Counted from the first letter of the stretch, positions 40,187-50,515 are shown. The stretch: DNA of 64,000 bases from Seonamhaeicola maritimus (GCF_008056315.1 NZ_VRKQ01000008.1:62001-126000); one strand, 5' to 3'. Notes: generated by a model from the sequence alone, not told the origin. A program made the numbers and translations.

Positions 40187-40257
40187 GGTGTATCTTCATT
40201 ACATAATTGACTTAGCAGCATGCAATATGTTGAATAAACCAATAGAGAGCCAAAAGA

Positions 40258-41829
40258 ATGGAAAAGGAAAAATCAAATGACATGACGAAAAGAATAATAT
40301 GCATCTTTCAAACACTTATTGTTTTATGCCTAACGGTTACTTTTTCTTTTGCTCAAAAGAATGATAGAAAACCCAACATCGTTTTAATTATGGCCGATGA
40401 TATTGGCTTTTCAGATATTGGAGCTTATGGGAGTGAAATTGAAACCCCAAATATAGACCGTTTGGCCAATCAAGGCTTGCGGTTTACCACATTTTACAAT
40501 ATGGCTAAATGTGCCCAAACAAGATCCTCTTTGCTTACCGGTTTGTATAACGGCGGCAATGGAGCGGTGCATATAGCGAACCTAACAAAGGCAGCTGGAT
40601 ATACCAGCATTATGAGTGGGAAGGAGCACTTGGTGTCTTGGGTGCCCGACTACTGTAAAGCAGAAAATGCCTTTGATCATTCCTTTTACTTTTGGGCTAC
40701 CACCGAATATTTTGTACCCCCATCGGGCGCGTTTTCAAAACCCTTTTTTTTAGAAGGGAAAAAAATTACTCCAAATGACATTGAGCATGAGATATCACCC
40801 ATGTATAAAACCGATTTTATTACAGACTATGCCTTAAATTGGTTGGATGAATCATTTCAGAATGAGGACAAGCCTTTCTTTTTGTATCTCCCGTATCACG
40901 CTGCGCATTATCCGTTACAAGCCAGACCAGAGGACATTAAAAAGTATCGAGGGAAATATAAAAAGGGTTGGGATAAATTACGAAAGGAACGCTTCCGAAA
41001 AATGAAAGTCCTTGGTGTAATTTCTAAAAACACCAAGTTAAGTCCTCCAGAAAATAACCTCAATAAAAAAAGGGGGCCCCTTATTCCAGATTACACAGAT
41101 TATTATACCTGGGATAGTTTAACCGATGCAAAAAAAGATTCCCTTGATTTGGAAATGGCTGTTTTTGCAGCTATTGTGGATAGAATGGATCAAAATATAG
41201 GACGTGTTTTAAATAAGCTTGAAAAAGAAGGAAAGCTGGAAAACACCTTAATCATGTTTTTAATTGATAATGGCTCCTGTCCGTTTTACACCAACAAAGT
41301 GACCGATGTTCCGCCAGGACCCGCTAACTCTTACTGGAGCTTGCGTACCACTTGGGCCAATTTGGGGAATACCCCCTATAGGCAATTTAAACAAGCGGGG
41401 CATGAAGGTGGTAGTCATACCCCCTTTATAGCCTATTGGCCCAAAAAGATTAAGCCCAATACCATCACAAATCAACCCGGCCATGTTGTAGATATGCTTC
41501 CAACCTTTTTGGATGTATTAGATTTGGATTATCCCAAAACCATAAAAGGGCATCCTACTATTCCGTTTCATGGGCAATCCCTGCTTCCGGTCTTTAAAGG
41601 GAAGAAACGAAAAGAACCTGATTACTTCATTTCTGGTATGAAAAATTATAGAATGTTTAGGAATGGCGATTTCAAAATAGTTCAAATGAATGGCGGAAAA
41701 TGGGAACTGTATAATATTAAAAAAGACCCCACAGAACTTCTTAACCTTGCAGATTCAAACCCTAAAAAAGTTAAGGAATTGGCAGATTATTTTACCAGCA
41801 CACCATTAGGAACCGATACAAAAAAATAA
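40258..41829 (+). CDS. S1 family sulfatase with atypical CAQTR active site
   Basis: 523 residues, with ATG 40258 and an alternative at 40282 closer to the signal peptide (MTKRIICIFQTLIVLCLTVTFSFAQ). The formylglycine motif is CAQTR (C85), with Gln where nearly all S1 enzymes have Pro or Ala. LLTGLYNGGNG follows, and only about 14 residues separate it from KAAGY, against about 30 or more in the other sulfatases here. GKEHL replaces GKWHL but keeps Lys and His. MADDIGFSDIG and LIDNGSCPF are the metal motifs. WDKLRKERFRKMKVLGVI and NTPYRQFKQAGHEGGSHTPFIAYWP are standard for arylsulfatase-like S1 enzymes. A 71-bp gap precedes it. Confidence 0.85.
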   Translation: MEKEKSNDMTKRIICIFQTLIVLCLTVTFSFAQKNDRKPNIVLIMADDIGFSDIGAYGSEIETPNIDRLANQGLRFTTFYNMAKCAQTRSSLLTGLYNGGNGAVHIANLTKAAGYTSIMSGKEHLVSWVPDYCKAENAFDHSFYFWATTEYFVPPSGAFSKPFFLEGKKITPNDIEHEISPMYKTDFITDYALNWLDESFQNEDKPFFLYLPYHAAHYPLQARPEDIKKYRGKYKKGWDKLRKERFRKMKVLGVISKNTKLSPPENNLNKKRGPLIPDYTDYYTWDSLTDAKKDSLDLEMAVFAAIVDRMDQNIGRVLNKLEKEGKLENTLIMFLIDNGSCPFYTNKVTDVPPGPANSYWSLRTTWANLGNTPYRQFKQAGHEGGSHTPFIAYWPKKIKPNTITNQPGHVVDMLPTFLDVLDLDYPKTIKGHPTIPFHGQSLLPVFKGKKRKEPDYFISGMKNYRMFRNGDFKIVQMNGGKWELYNIKKDPTELLNLADSNPKKVKELADYFTSTPLGTDTKK

Positions 41830-41835
41830 AAAGAT

Positions 41836-43047
41836 ATGAGACTTAGAATTTCACTGTTATTTGGTTTGTCAATACTAATTTTGACTAATATATCAGCTCA
41901 AAGTTATGATTTTGATGTTACAAAAACTGAAGAACTTAGGGTTAGGGATGGAATGCCAAACTTCTTTAAAAAGCTAAAAGCGGGAGACCCTGTTAAGGTG
42001 GGGTACCTTGGAGGAAGTATCACCAATGGTGGTTTATGGAGAGCGAAGTCTTTGGAATGGCTTCAAAGTGAATATCCAAAAGCAAACATCACCCAGATTA
42101 ATGCGGCTATTGGTGGTAAGGGACCAGATTACGGCACCTGTAGAATAAAAGAGCATCTATTGGTTCATAATCCCGATATGATTTTTATAGAATTTAGGGT
42201 TAACAACGGAAGTGCATTTCAAGGACGTGCCCTGGAAGGGATGATACCACAAATTTGGGAGCATAACCCCAATATTGAAATCTGTATGGTTTACACCATT
42301 GCCCATTGGATGAAAGAAGAAATTGCCAGGGGAGATCAAACAAGTGCTGGGGTATTTATGGAACCCGTAGCTAATCATTACGGGATTACGTCTATTGAAT
42401 TTGGATTGGAAGTGATGAAGCTCTTAAAAGAAGATAAATTGGTGTTTAAAAAAGGAGATGGTCCTTCAGATGGAAAAATAATATTTTCCAAAGATGGTGT
42501 ACATCCATTAGAAGCCGGTCATGATATTTATAGAGATGTTTTGATACGGTCCCTGAAAGCCATTGAAAATCACGGTACACCGGGACCCAATAAAATACCA
42601 AAACCACTTAAAAAACATATTTTCTCAAATGCTTCTTTGGCTCCAGTTTCAAAAGCTGAGTTTAGTTCAAATTGGCATAAATCCGATTTAGGAAATGAAA
42701 AAAGCATCAACGATGATTTAACAGATAGAAATGGTGGCATAAAATCGGTTTTTGGCGAAGCCATGCAAACCTCTAAAGTGGGCGAAAGTTTTACCTTAAA
42801 ATGGGACGGGTTTATGTTAGGGCTAACGTCAACACTGGCCGAAAAAGGAGCCATTCAGATTGAAGTGTTCACAGATGGCGACCCAAGTAAAATATATGAT
42901 CTGAAATCAAGAACGGGTAAAACGGCCGTGAAATATATGTTTTTAGATGAAATGGAATCTGGAAGTCATACTACAAGAATTAAACTAATAAAGCTTGCTC
43001 CAGGTATTAAGCTGCAAATTGGGCAGTTTTTGATTGTAGACAACTAA
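41836..43047 (+). CDS. Secreted SGNH/GDSL-type esterase with C-terminal beta domain
   Basis: 403 residues with signal peptide (…ILTNISAQ). The SGNH blocks are present: LGGSITNG (nucleophile S61), INAAIGGKG (oxyanion Gly), FRVNNGSA (block III Asn) and SKDGVHP (D220, H223). A second domain of about 150 residues (about 255-403) looks like a beta-sandwich. SGNH enzymes in PULs commonly deacetylate polysaccharides, so a carbohydrate acetylesterase is the best guess. It is the last gene of the packed run (6 bp after the sulfatase); a 274-bp gap follows. Confidence 0.75.
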   Translation: MRLRISLLFGLSILILTNISAQSYDFDVTKTEELRVRDGMPNFFKKLKAGDPVKVGYLGGSITNGGLWRAKSLEWLQSEYPKANITQINAAIGGKGPDYGTCRIKEHLLVHNPDMIFIEFRVNNGSAFQGRALEGMIPQIWEHNPNIEICMVYTIAHWMKEEIARGDQTSAGVFMEPVANHYGITSIEFGLEVMKLLKEDKLVFKKGDGPSDGKIIFSKDGVHPLEAGHDIYRDVLIRSLKAIENHGTPGPNKIPKPLKKHIFSNASLAPVSKAEFSSNWHKSDLGNEKSINDDLTDRNGGIKSVFGEAMQTSKVGESFTLKWDGFMLGLTSTLAEKGAIQIEVFTDGDPSKIYDLKSRTGKTAVKYMFLDEMESGSHTTRIKLIKLAPGIKLQIGQFLIVDN

Positions 43048-43321
43048 TCGGAAAAATGAATTATTATTTAAGCATGCAGTGATATTATTTTAAAGAAGAT
43101 TTTCAGGCCCATAAATAATTTTTCAAAGCAGTTCATAATAAAGATTTTTAAAGGACTATTGTGATTACTCCTCAAAAACAATATTTTGGAGTTTCAAAAA
43201 CTTTACTTTTTCTATAAAAAACATATACAAAAGACTAAAAGACCATTCATTCTATATATTTAATCATATAAGTTCATAATCAATTTAGATTTTATGCATT
43301 TTGTGGCAAATTGAAGTGATT
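43048..43321 (+). other. Intergenic region before the GH16 gene
   Basis: A 274-bp AT-rich gap, the largest in the window. It holds no open reading frame with coding features and no clear -7 box. An imperfect hairpin at 43167-43192 (ACTCC-TC-AAAA, loop ACAATA, TTTTGGAGT) lacks a following T-run, so it is not a convincing terminator. The gap probably separates the long run from the GH16-GH117 pair and should contain a promoter, but I cannot place it. Confidence 0.4.
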
Positions 43322-44545
43322 ATGAATAAAATTCTACTTGCAGTATTAGCTTTTTGTTTAGTTAGTACAAGTTTTGCCCAATCAGGTCCTCCAAAGCCGC
43401 CAGTTGGTAAACGTTGGGTGATGAATCCTGATTTTTCAGATGAGTTTAACGGAACAGAATTAGATACTACCAAATGGTTGGATCATCATCCAACTTGGAA
43501 AGGACGTGCTCCAGGTTTGTTTATGCGGTCTCAGGTTTCTGTAGCTGATGGTTATTTGCAACTCAAAGGAGAGAAAATGAAACAGGACACCATAGTTGAT
43601 AATAGAACATTCAATATAAAAGGAGCGGCGGTTGTTTCTAAAAAGTCGGTGTATTTGGGTTACTATGAATGTAGAGCTAAAGCAGCAGAAACAACAATGT
43701 CTTGTACCTTTTGGTTCTCAGGTGGAGGTGGAGTTGGCCCTAAAGGATGTGATACATACCATCAGGAATGGGATATACATGAATCCATTGGTCGTGAAGG
43801 TGATTTTCAAGGCAAGTATTTTGCCAGCGGCATGCATTCTAATGCACATTATTGGTACACTAGTTGCGATAAAGAGAGACACGATTATAGAGCAGCCCAA
43901 GTGAGGTTTGAAGATAATGAGGTGTCTTCTAAAGATTTTCATGTTTATGGCGGATGGTGGCGTGATGAAATATCGGCTAGTTATTACTATGATGACCAAG
44001 AGCCAAAGCATCAAAGGTTTTATGATAAAATAACCGATAAGCCAATGGATAAACCTATGTATATGCGTTTAGTTCATGAAACATATCCATTCCCATGGAT
44101 TTCATTGCCTACAGATGAAGAGTTAGCAGACGATTCAAAAAACACTTTGTATTATGATTGGGTTAGAGGCTATGAATTGATTAATGTTGATGAGTCAAAT
44201 GATTCAGCTTTAGAATCTGAAATAGGATTATATAATGAAATAGTGATTTTTGATAGCCATCAAACTGATTTAAGAGCATCAAAATCATTAAAAATTCCTT
44301 TAAGTTATAAAGCAAATCAGGATAGAGAAATTATTTTAAGGTTAGTAGATGCCGATGATAAAAAGGTGAAGGAAATAAGAAAGAAGGTGCTTGCGGGATA
44401 CGGTAATTTTGAATTAAACTTTAAGCTAGATGAAAAACTGGCTGCTGGAACATATAAACTAACAACGCATCTTATTCCTATAGAGGCAGATAAAAAAGAG
44501 GCTTTAGATATTAATACATTAATTATAAATATTATAGAGGAATAA
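43322..44545 (+). CDS. GH16-family endo-glycosidase (agarase/porphyranase/carrageenase-like)
   Basis: 407 residues from ATG 43322, which gives the signal peptide MNKILLAVLAFCLVSTSFAQ; an in-frame TTG at 43301 is not needed. The beta-jelly-roll starts FSDEFNGTELDTTKW. The catalytic motif E-W-D-I-H-E (nucleophile E149, D151, acid/base E154) is of the ExDxxE bulged form used by agarases, porphyranases and kappa-carrageenases rather than the plain ExDxE form. Residues about 285-407 form an extra beta-sandwich. It is the only evident endo-acting polysaccharide hydrolase in the window, so its specificity probably defines the backbone; sequence reading alone cannot choose among the galactan substrates. 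It lies 41 bp before the GH117 gene. Confidence 0.85.
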   Translation: MNKILLAVLAFCLVSTSFAQSGPPKPPVGKRWVMNPDFSDEFNGTELDTTKWLDHHPTWKGRAPGLFMRSQVSVADGYLQLKGEKMKQDTIVDNRTFNIKGAAVVSKKSVYLGYYECRAKAAETTMSCTFWFSGGGGVGPKGCDTYHQEWDIHESIGREGDFQGKYFASGMHSNAHYWYTSCDKERHDYRAAQVRFEDNEVSSKDFHVYGGWWRDEISASYYYDDQEPKHQRFYDKITDKPMDKPMYMRLVHETYPFPWISLPTDEELADDSKNTLYYDWVRGYELINVDESNDSALESEIGLYNEIVIFDSHQTDLRASKSLKIPLSYKANQDREIILRLVDADDKKVKEIRKKVLAGYGNFELNFKLDEKLAAGTYKLTTHLIPIEADKKEALDINTLIINIIEE

Positions 44546-44586
44546 CATAGAAAACATTACCTAAACTTTAATCATTTAAACTTATT

Positions 44587-45912
44587 ATGAAAATTAATTT
44601 CGAATTAAAACACTTTACTTTAATCCTATTAGCTATCAGTTTTATAGTATCCTGTTCAGAAGCAAAAAAAGATACAAAACCTGAAACAAATCGGGTTGAA
44701 GGTGCTTTTCCTTATATGTTGCCAGAGACTAAACCTAATCGTCCGTTAAGTGCAGCCTTAGAGAGGAATTATGATGCCTACATGGGGCCGCGTCAAGAAA
44801 CTAATGAATTGTTCACGCAATTCAAGTATTCTAAACTTAAGGGTTTTGACTATAATGATGGTGATGGCACCATTACGAGACGTGACCCATCTAAAGTAGT
44901 ATTTGCTAATGGTAAATACTATATCTGGTATACACACCGTGAGACACCTACGGCACCACTTGGAATTCCTAATGCACATTTAAGTAATGACACAATTCCG
45001 TCAGCAGATTGGGATTTGGCTGATATTTTTTATGCAACTTCAGAAGATGGATTTACTTGGGAAGAACAAGGTGTAGCGGTTCCACGAGCTGAAAAACCAA
45101 ACCTTGGGCATCGTTCTGTAACAACAACCGATATTTTGGTTTGGGAAGGAAAGTATTATTTGTACTACCAAGCATTTTCAGTGGCGCCAGGTAAAAATGG
45201 AGGAGATAACTGTCCGGTAGCAGTGTCGTATGCTGATTCACCAGACGGACCATGGACGCCTTATAACAAAGATGTGATTCCTAATGGTGCCCCAGGAGAA
45301 TGGGATCAATATTCTATTCATGATCCGTATCCAATTGTCCACGAAGGGAAAGTGTATTTGTATTACAAATCGGATTTTGCAAAGAGTGATACAACTAAGT
45401 TAGTCCGTATGCATGGGTTAGCTATTGCTGATAATCCTCTAGGTCCATTTGAAAAACACCCCCTTAATCCTATAATGAATTCAGGTCACGAAACAACATT
45501 GTTTCCTTTTAAAGAAGGTGTTGCGGCTTTTGCTATACGAGATGGGAATGAAATGAATACTATTCAGTATGCTAAAGATTGGGTTAATTTTGAAGTTGCC
45601 GCAAATGTAGAGTTAATGCCAGATGCTGCAGGACCTTTTATTCCTGATGCGTTTACAAATACTAAAGATGGTAGAGGAATTACTTGGGGAATATCACATT
45701 TTACGGTTCCTCATGGTAATTGGAAAAAGAATCATGCGGTATTATTGAGGTTTGATTGTGATTTAAGTTTAGATGTTGAAGATCCAAAGATGAAAAGACA
45801 TCACAATACGCCTAAAATTGAAACATTGTACAGGCATGGTCTAAGTAAAGGCCAACGAGAAAGAATTGATAAAGCTAATAAAGAACTTAAAGACAATACA
45901 AAAAAGAACTAA
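44587..45912 (+). CDS. GH117-family lipoprotein, second copy
   Basis: 441 residues, lipobox IVSC (Cys23). It is clearly a paralogue of the protein at 11184, sharing long identical stretches. The active-site motifs are ITRRDPSK (D100), SIHDPYP (D246) and SGHETTLFPF (H301, E302). Differences include an insertion GIPNAHLSNDTIP for GAAKSNDTIP and a Lys-rich tail. Since both copies keep all catalytic positions, they may differ in subsite preference (for example sulfated or methylated neighbours). It directly follows the GH16 gene, the classical endo/exo pairing for agar-type galactans, and is closed by a strong terminator. Confidence 0.87.
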   Translation: MKINFELKHFTLILLAISFIVSCSEAKKDTKPETNRVEGAFPYMLPETKPNRPLSAALERNYDAYMGPRQETNELFTQFKYSKLKGFDYNDGDGTITRRDPSKVVFANGKYYIWYTHRETPTAPLGIPNAHLSNDTIPSADWDLADIFYATSEDGFTWEEQGVAVPRAEKPNLGHRSVTTTDILVWEGKYYLYYQAFSVAPGKNGGDNCPVAVSYADSPDGPWTPYNKDVIPNGAPGEWDQYSIHDPYPIVHEGKVYLYYKSDFAKSDTTKLVRMHGLAIADNPLGPFEKHPLNPIMNSGHETTLFPFKEGVAAFAIRDGNEMNTIQYAKDWVNFEVAANVELMPDAAGPFIPDAFTNTKDGRGITWGISHFTVPHGNWKKNHAVLLRFDCDLSLDVEDPKMKRHHNTPKIETLYRHGLSKGQRERIDKANKELKDNTKKN

Positions 45913-45943
45913 GGAATAGCTCAGTTTTTTATAAAAGATGTTC

Positions 45944-45978
45944 AACCCTAAGCAAAATACAGCTTAGGGTTGTTTTTT
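45944..45978 (+). terminator. Intrinsic terminator after the GH16-GH117 pair
   Basis: A perfect 10-bp stem, AACCCTAAGC (45944-45953) with GCTTAGGGTT (45962-45971), has an 8-base loop AAAATACA and is followed at once by GTTTTTT. It lies 32 bp after the GH117 stop codon. It is the only strong intrinsic terminator I found in the window. Confidence 0.9.
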
Positions 45979-46034
45979 AACCATATGTAATGTTTTTCAA
46001 TTTATTTATATCCTTTAAATGTATTATAATCATT

Positions 46035-46042
46035 TAATTTTG
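46035..46042 (+). promoter_or_regulatory. Possible -7 box TAATTTTG downstream of the terminator
   Basis: TAATTTTG fits TAnnTTTG and lies between the terminator at 45944-45978 and the ATG at 46121, where a new transcript must start. No TTTG is seen at the -33 distance. Confidence 0.35.
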
Positions 46043-46120
46043 AATGGGTAGGATACTGTGGTTGCCTTATTAAGTAAAACCAACCTCGTGATTTATATTT
46101 TGAATAGCAGTAGTTTTTAT

Positions 46121-47104
46121 ATGAGAATATTAAGGTTTTGTCTTTTTTTTATAGTAGTGTTTTCTTTTTTTCAATGCGATAAAGTTGAAGAAAAAGTGTT
46201 AATTCCAAAACAGTCGAACAATTTTGTTTGGATTTATAAACCAGATGGTGATTATTTTTTTGGTCCAGACACCAAGCATTTAAAAGAAGGTAAATGGTAC
46301 GACCAATGGGTTCCAAATGACCATACTTTTGTTAAAGACGAAACAGGTAAATGGCATGTGTTTGGAATTACGCATCCGTTGGTTGATGTAAAACCTTTAA
46401 AAGGAAGTATTCATGAAGGGGAATATGCATCATTTCATGCGGTGTCTTCAGATACAAGTTTCAAGGAATCCTTGACAAAATATCACTATAAAGATTTGCC
46501 AAAAATATTAGCACCTAAAGATCGCCCTGGAGAGACCCTTGCCAACCACGCTCCTTATATTGTAAAAATGGATGGTTTATATCAAATGGTATACGGACAT
46601 AGCCCAATACGTTTAGCTGTTTCTTCTGATTTGCATAAATGGACTCCAAAGGGTAAATTGTTTAGTGATAAAGATGGTGCAAGAGATCCCAATTTACTGT
46701 TTCATGAAGGGGTGTATTATATAGTATATTGCTCTAATAAAAGTGTTAGAATGCGTCAATCTAAGGACTTGATAAATTGGAGCGAATCTCAAACCATATT
46801 AACAACTAATAAGTTTGATCCCGAGTCTCCATCGCTTATTTTTCATAATGATTCTTTTTATCTATTCGTTTGTTCATGGGACGGAATTTGGGATGGACAA
46901 GACATTCAAGGGGCTTATCAAAATAAAACTTATGTATACAATTCAAAGAATCCTTCAAATTTTGGAACCGATGAAGAAAAAGAAATCACTACATTAAAAT
47001 CTCATGCTCCAGAAATCTTTCAAGATGAAAATGGAGATTGGTATATTTCCAGTGTAGAATGGCCTTATAGAGGCGTGAGTATTGATAAACTTACATGGGA
47101 ATAA
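46121..47104 (+). CDS. GH43/GH32-like five-bladed propeller glycosidase
   Basis: 327 residues from ATG 46121. This start gives a signal sequence ending in a possible lipobox (FFQC, Cys19); an in-frame GTG at 46058 adds 21 residues without a feature. The propeller has the three acidic motifs expected of clan GH-F/GH-J enzymes: WVPNDHTF (D67, base), GARDPNLLF (D189, transition-state stabiliser) and PESPSLIF (E235, acid). It consists of little more than the single catalytic domain. The substrate is unknown. It begins the cluster after the terminator and is followed 32 bp later by a second propeller gene. Confidence 0.65.
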   Translation: MRILRFCLFFIVVFSFFQCDKVEEKVLIPKQSNNFVWIYKPDGDYFFGPDTKHLKEGKWYDQWVPNDHTFVKDETGKWHVFGITHPLVDVKPLKGSIHEGEYASFHAVSSDTSFKESLTKYHYKDLPKILAPKDRPGETLANHAPYIVKMDGLYQMVYGHSPIRLAVSSDLHKWTPKGKLFSDKDGARDPNLLFHEGVYYIVYCSNKSVRMRQSKDLINWSESQTILTTNKFDPESPSLIFHNDSFYLFVCSWDGIWDGQDIQGAYQNKTYVYNSKNPSNFGTDEEKEITTLKSHAPEIFQDENGDWYISSVEWPYRGVSIDKLTWE

Positions 47105-47136
47105 AATATTAAATAAATTAAAGTTAATATAAAAAA

Positions 47137-48834
47137 ATGAGAAGCCTAGGAGGTAATAATAAACTTAAGAAGAATTTGTTTTTTGTTATTGTATTTGGGA
47201 TAACAATGTTTGCATCGTTACTTCAAGCTCAAGATGTTGAACGCTCTAGACCTTCCGATTGGGAAGGTTTAGTTTACGGAGGGCGGTTTATGGATAGATT
47301 TTTACCATTACCAGAAACTGGAAAACTTACATCAGATGTATGGGGAGCCAAAGCAGTAAAACCAAGATATATTAAGAATGGTTTAGAAGATGATATTTGG
47401 TCATACTGGGGAGGAAATATTGTTGTTGATTCCTCAGGAAAACATCATCTTTTTGTTTGCAGATGGAGAGAGGACGATCCTAAAGGTCATATGGCATGGC
47501 CTAAGTCGGAAGTAGTACATGCGGTTTCAGATAATTCAATAGGGCCTTTCAAGGTATTAAATGTAGTTGGTCCTGGGCATAATCCTGAGATTCAGCCCTT
47601 AAAGGAAGGTGGTTATTTTTTATATGTTCATAAATTCTCAGATTACTTTTATTATTATGCAGATGACCTTAACGGACCTTGGGAACGCAGAGAATTTAAT
47701 TTTGATACCCGTCAAAGACAGATTGAAGACCATATGGCAAATAATACCTTTGCTAAAAGAGAAGATGGATCAATGTTAATGGTTGGTCGTGGTGGTGGTA
47801 TTTGGTTGAGTAAATCGGGGCTACCTCCATTTTATAAAATATCTGCTGAGTCTGTTTACCCTCCGTACGAAGGAAAATATGAAGACCCAGTAGTTTGGAG
47901 AACCAATATTCAATATCATTTAATTGTAAATGATTGGTTGGGCCGTATTGCATATTACATGCGCTCAAAAGATGGGGTAAATTGGAAACTGGATAAAGGT
48001 GAAGCATATTTGCCTGGAATAGCCAAACATAAAAATGGAAAGAAAGAAGATTGGTATAAGTTTGAGCGAATCAAAGTTTTACAAGATAAGTATGGGCGTG
48101 CGTATCAGGCTAATTTTGCGGTGGCGGATACTATAAAAAAGCAGGATAAAGGCAGTGATAATCATAGTTCAAAAAATATTGGAATTCCATTGACAGTAGG
48201 TAGACTAATAGAATTAATTGGTAATGAAAGGATTGACAAAAGCACCTGTGAAATTAAATTATTAGTAAAGGCAGAACCGGGGTTTAATCCGCATCGAGAT
48301 ATAAATATAAAATCTTTAAGGTTTGGAGCTTCAGAAGAAGTTGATTTTGGTAGAGGGAGTAAAGTAATTAAAAAGGAGAAGCAAGGAGATGATTTGATTT
48401 TGACTTTTAATGGAGAAGGAAATGGGTTGACCGAAGAAAATTTCGTTGCAAAACTCTTAGGGAAAACCAGAAAAGACGATTTATTGTTCGGCTTTGCGAG
48501 ATTACCATGGATTGAATATAATTTACCAGTTTTATCGGCCAAATTTCCCGAACTTACCCTAAATTCTAAAAGTCTTAAAATTGATATTGAAGTGGAAAAC
48601 TTCGGGCAGTTTAATTCGAAAACTGCTGAGTTAAAAATTGAATATGAAAAGAATGGAACATGGCAAGTGTTAATTGAAGAAAGTGTGCCGCCATTGAAAG
48701 CGTATGAAAAAATAAATTTAACCTTTTGGGGGCAGAAAATTCAAGAAAGAAATAACACCGTCAACCTAAGGATTATTATAAGTCATAAAGATCAGGAGCC
48801 AGATGTTTTGGAAGGTCTTGTGACTATAAGGTAA
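47137..48834 (+). CDS. Beta-propeller glycosidase-like protein with C-terminal CARDB-like domain
   Basis: 565 residues with signal peptide (…MFASLLQAQ). The core (about 60-460) parallels that of the 810-residue protein at 2897: [13 protein letters not shown] (E84/D85), GHNPEIQPL (E151), [15 protein letters not shown] (E249/D250), [20 protein letters not shown] and GFARL. Here residues about 465-565 form a CARDB/adhesin-like beta-sandwich, whereas the 2897 protein carries domains on the N-terminal side instead. The conserved acids suggest a GH43/GH117-type hydrolase, but no family is assigned. It is 14 bp upstream of a sulfatase. Confidence 0.65.
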   Translation: MRSLGGNNKLKKNLFFVIVFGITMFASLLQAQDVERSRPSDWEGLVYGGRFMDRFLPLPETGKLTSDVWGAKAVKPRYIKNGLEDDIWSYWGGNIVVDSSGKHHLFVCRWREDDPKGHMAWPKSEVVHAVSDNSIGPFKVLNVVGPGHNPEIQPLKEGGYFLYVHKFSDYFYYYADDLNGPWERREFNFDTRQRQIEDHMANNTFAKREDGSMLMVGRGGGIWLSKSGLPPFYKISAESVYPPYEGKYEDPVVWRTNIQYHLIVNDWLGRIAYYMRSKDGVNWKLDKGEAYLPGIAKHKNGKKEDWYKFERIKVLQDKYGRAYQANFAVADTIKKQDKGSDNHSSKNIGIPLTVGRLIELIGNERIDKSTCEIKLLVKAEPGFNPHRDINIKSLRFGASEEVDFGRGSKVIKKEKQGDDLILTFNGEGNGLTEENFVAKLLGKTRKDDLLFGFARLPWIEYNLPVLSAKFPELTLNSKSLKIDIEVENFGQFNSKTAELKIEYEKNGTWQVLIEESVPPLKAYEKINLTFWGQKIQERNNTVNLRIIISHKDQEPDVLEGLVTIR

Positions 48835-48847
48835 TACAATTCAAAAC

Positions 48848-50395
48848 ATGAAGTATTTATTAAAAACTTTGTTGGCTGTTTGTCTTTGTTCTTGTGTTTA
48901 TAGTAATGCTCAAAAGAATAATAAGTCATCAGAGAGCGTTTCATCAAAACCCAATATTGTAATTATTTATGCAGATGATATGGGATTTGGAGATTTAAAT
49001 ATCCAAAATCCCCATTCAAAAATAGCAACACCTAATTTAGATGAATTAGCCTCACAAGGAATGCGTTTTTCAGATGCGCATAGTTCATCAGGTATTTGTA
49101 CCCCTAGTAGGTTTGCTTTATTAACAGGGCAATACCACTGGCGTAGAGGGCATGGTATTGTTGGTGGTTTTGGCAACCCATATTTTAAAGATTCAGATAT
49201 TACGCTGCCACAGATTTTAAAAGATTATGGCTATAATACGGCGGCCATTGGCAAGTGGCATTTAGGTTGGGAATGGGATATTAAGAACCCACCTTCAATA
49301 GAAGAAGAGCATTGGGGCAAGAAAATGAAAGCCTATAGTCATAGGGATATCAATTGGGAAACGCCAATAAAAGGAGGGCCCTTACAAAGAGGTTTTAATT
49401 ACTATTTTGGAGATGGAACCATTAATTTTCCACCCTATTGCTGGATTGAAAATGATTTACCTATTAAAGCGCCAAATACCCATTTAGATTTAGGGGATTT
49501 ACAAACCGCCGAGGGGCATTGGGAGTTTAGGCCAGGTCCCATGGTAAAAGGGTGGGATCCATATGAAGTGTTACCAACACTGTCAAAGAAAGCCCAAGAG
49601 TGGATTAGGAAACAAAAGAAAGAAGAACCGTTCTTTTTATATTTTGCCTTGCCTTCACCTCATGCGCCTATTATTCCTAACAAAGAATTCATAGGGAAAT
49701 CTGAAGCAGGAGGTTTTGGGGATTTTGTTTTTCAGACAGATTATGTGGTAGGTGAAATTTTAAAATCCTTAAAAGATAATGGCTTAAGTGAAAATACCAT
49801 TATCATCTTTACTTCTGACAACGGTCCCGAACGTTACGCCATAGAACGAGCCGAAAATTTCGGACATTTTAGTTCAGGAGATTTTAAAGGAGTTAAAAGA
49901 GATGTTTGGGAAGGCGGGCATCATGTGCCTTTTATTGTTTCATGGCCAAATGTTGTAGAACCTGGGTCTGTTTCCAAAGAGGTGATTTCTCAGGTAGATA
50001 TTATGGCGACTCTAGCTCAAATTTGTAATATAGAACTCTCTGAGCAAGCCGCACCCGATAGTTATAATTTCTTGCCTGTTTTAGTTCAGGAGAATTACAA
50101 ATCACCTTTAAGGGAAGCTACGGTGCATAATACATACAAAGACAAATGGGGGTTGAGAATGGGAGATTGGTTATACATAAATCATTCTAGTGGTGCAGGA
50201 AAACAAGATTTACCCGATAGCTATAATGCCTTAAGAGGATATAAGAAATTCAATACCGAAGGTCTCTTGTTCAATATGAAGAATGATTGGGGGCAACGTA
50301 TTAATTTATTTGAGCAGTACCCTGAGAAGGTAAAGGAAATGAAAGGTCTGTTACAAAAATATAAAGATCAAGACTTTTCAGTGAAACGTGAGTAA
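48848..50395 (+). CDS. S1 family sulfatase
   Basis: 515 residues. The signal is [12 protein letters not shown], with several Cys but a probable SPase I site at NAQ. Formylglycine site C84 ([18 protein letters not shown]). [31 protein letters not shown] and [13 protein letters not shown] are all canonical. [23 protein letters not shown] marks a standard arylsulfatase-like S1 enzyme. An insertion ([20 protein letters not shown]) is typical of the group. A 120-bp gap follows before the next sulfatase; I saw no convincing terminator or promoter box in it. Confidence 0.92.
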   Translation: MKYLLKTLLAVCLCSCVYSNAQKNNKSSESVSSKPNIVIIYADDMGFGDLNIQNPHSKIATPNLDELASQGMRFSDAHSSSGICTPSRFALLTGQYHWRRGHGIVGGFGNPYFKDSDITLPQILKDYGYNTAAIGKWHLGWEWDIKNPPSIEEEHWGKKMKAYSHRDINWETPIKGGPLQRGFNYYFGDGTINFPPYCWIENDLPIKAPNTHLDLGDLQTAEGHWEFRPGPMVKGWDPYEVLPTLSKKAQEWIRKQKKEEPFFLYFALPSPHAPIIPNKEFIGKSEAGGFGDFVFQTDYVVGEILKSLKDNGLSENTIIIFTSDNGPERYAIERAENFGHFSSGDFKGVKRDVWEGGHHVPFIVSWPNVVEPGSVSKEVISQVDIMATLAQICNIELSEQAAPDSYNFLPVLVQENYKSPLREATVHNTYKDKWGLRMGDWLYINHSSGAGKQDLPDSYNALRGYKKFNTEGLLFNMKNDWGQRINLFEQYPEKVKEMKGLLQKYKDQDFSVKRE

Positions 50396-50515
50396 GAGGT
50401 GCTTTTGGATAAATGTGATAGAGTCAGTCCTATATTTTAAGGTAGTGTAGTTATAATATAAGTTGAGCCATAGTTAGTTTTAATTTCACCAAAAAAGATT
50501 TAAAATATTAAAAAA

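Noticed and set aside
43167-43192. Hairpin in the gap before the GH16 gene as a terminator
   Set aside because: The stem is interrupted by a TC bulge and is not followed by a T-run.
48162-48542. 126-codon minus-strand open frame within the propeller gene at 47137
   Set aside because: Entirely antisense to a gene with conserved motifs; low-complexity Ser/Phe/Pro composition typical of antisense frames.
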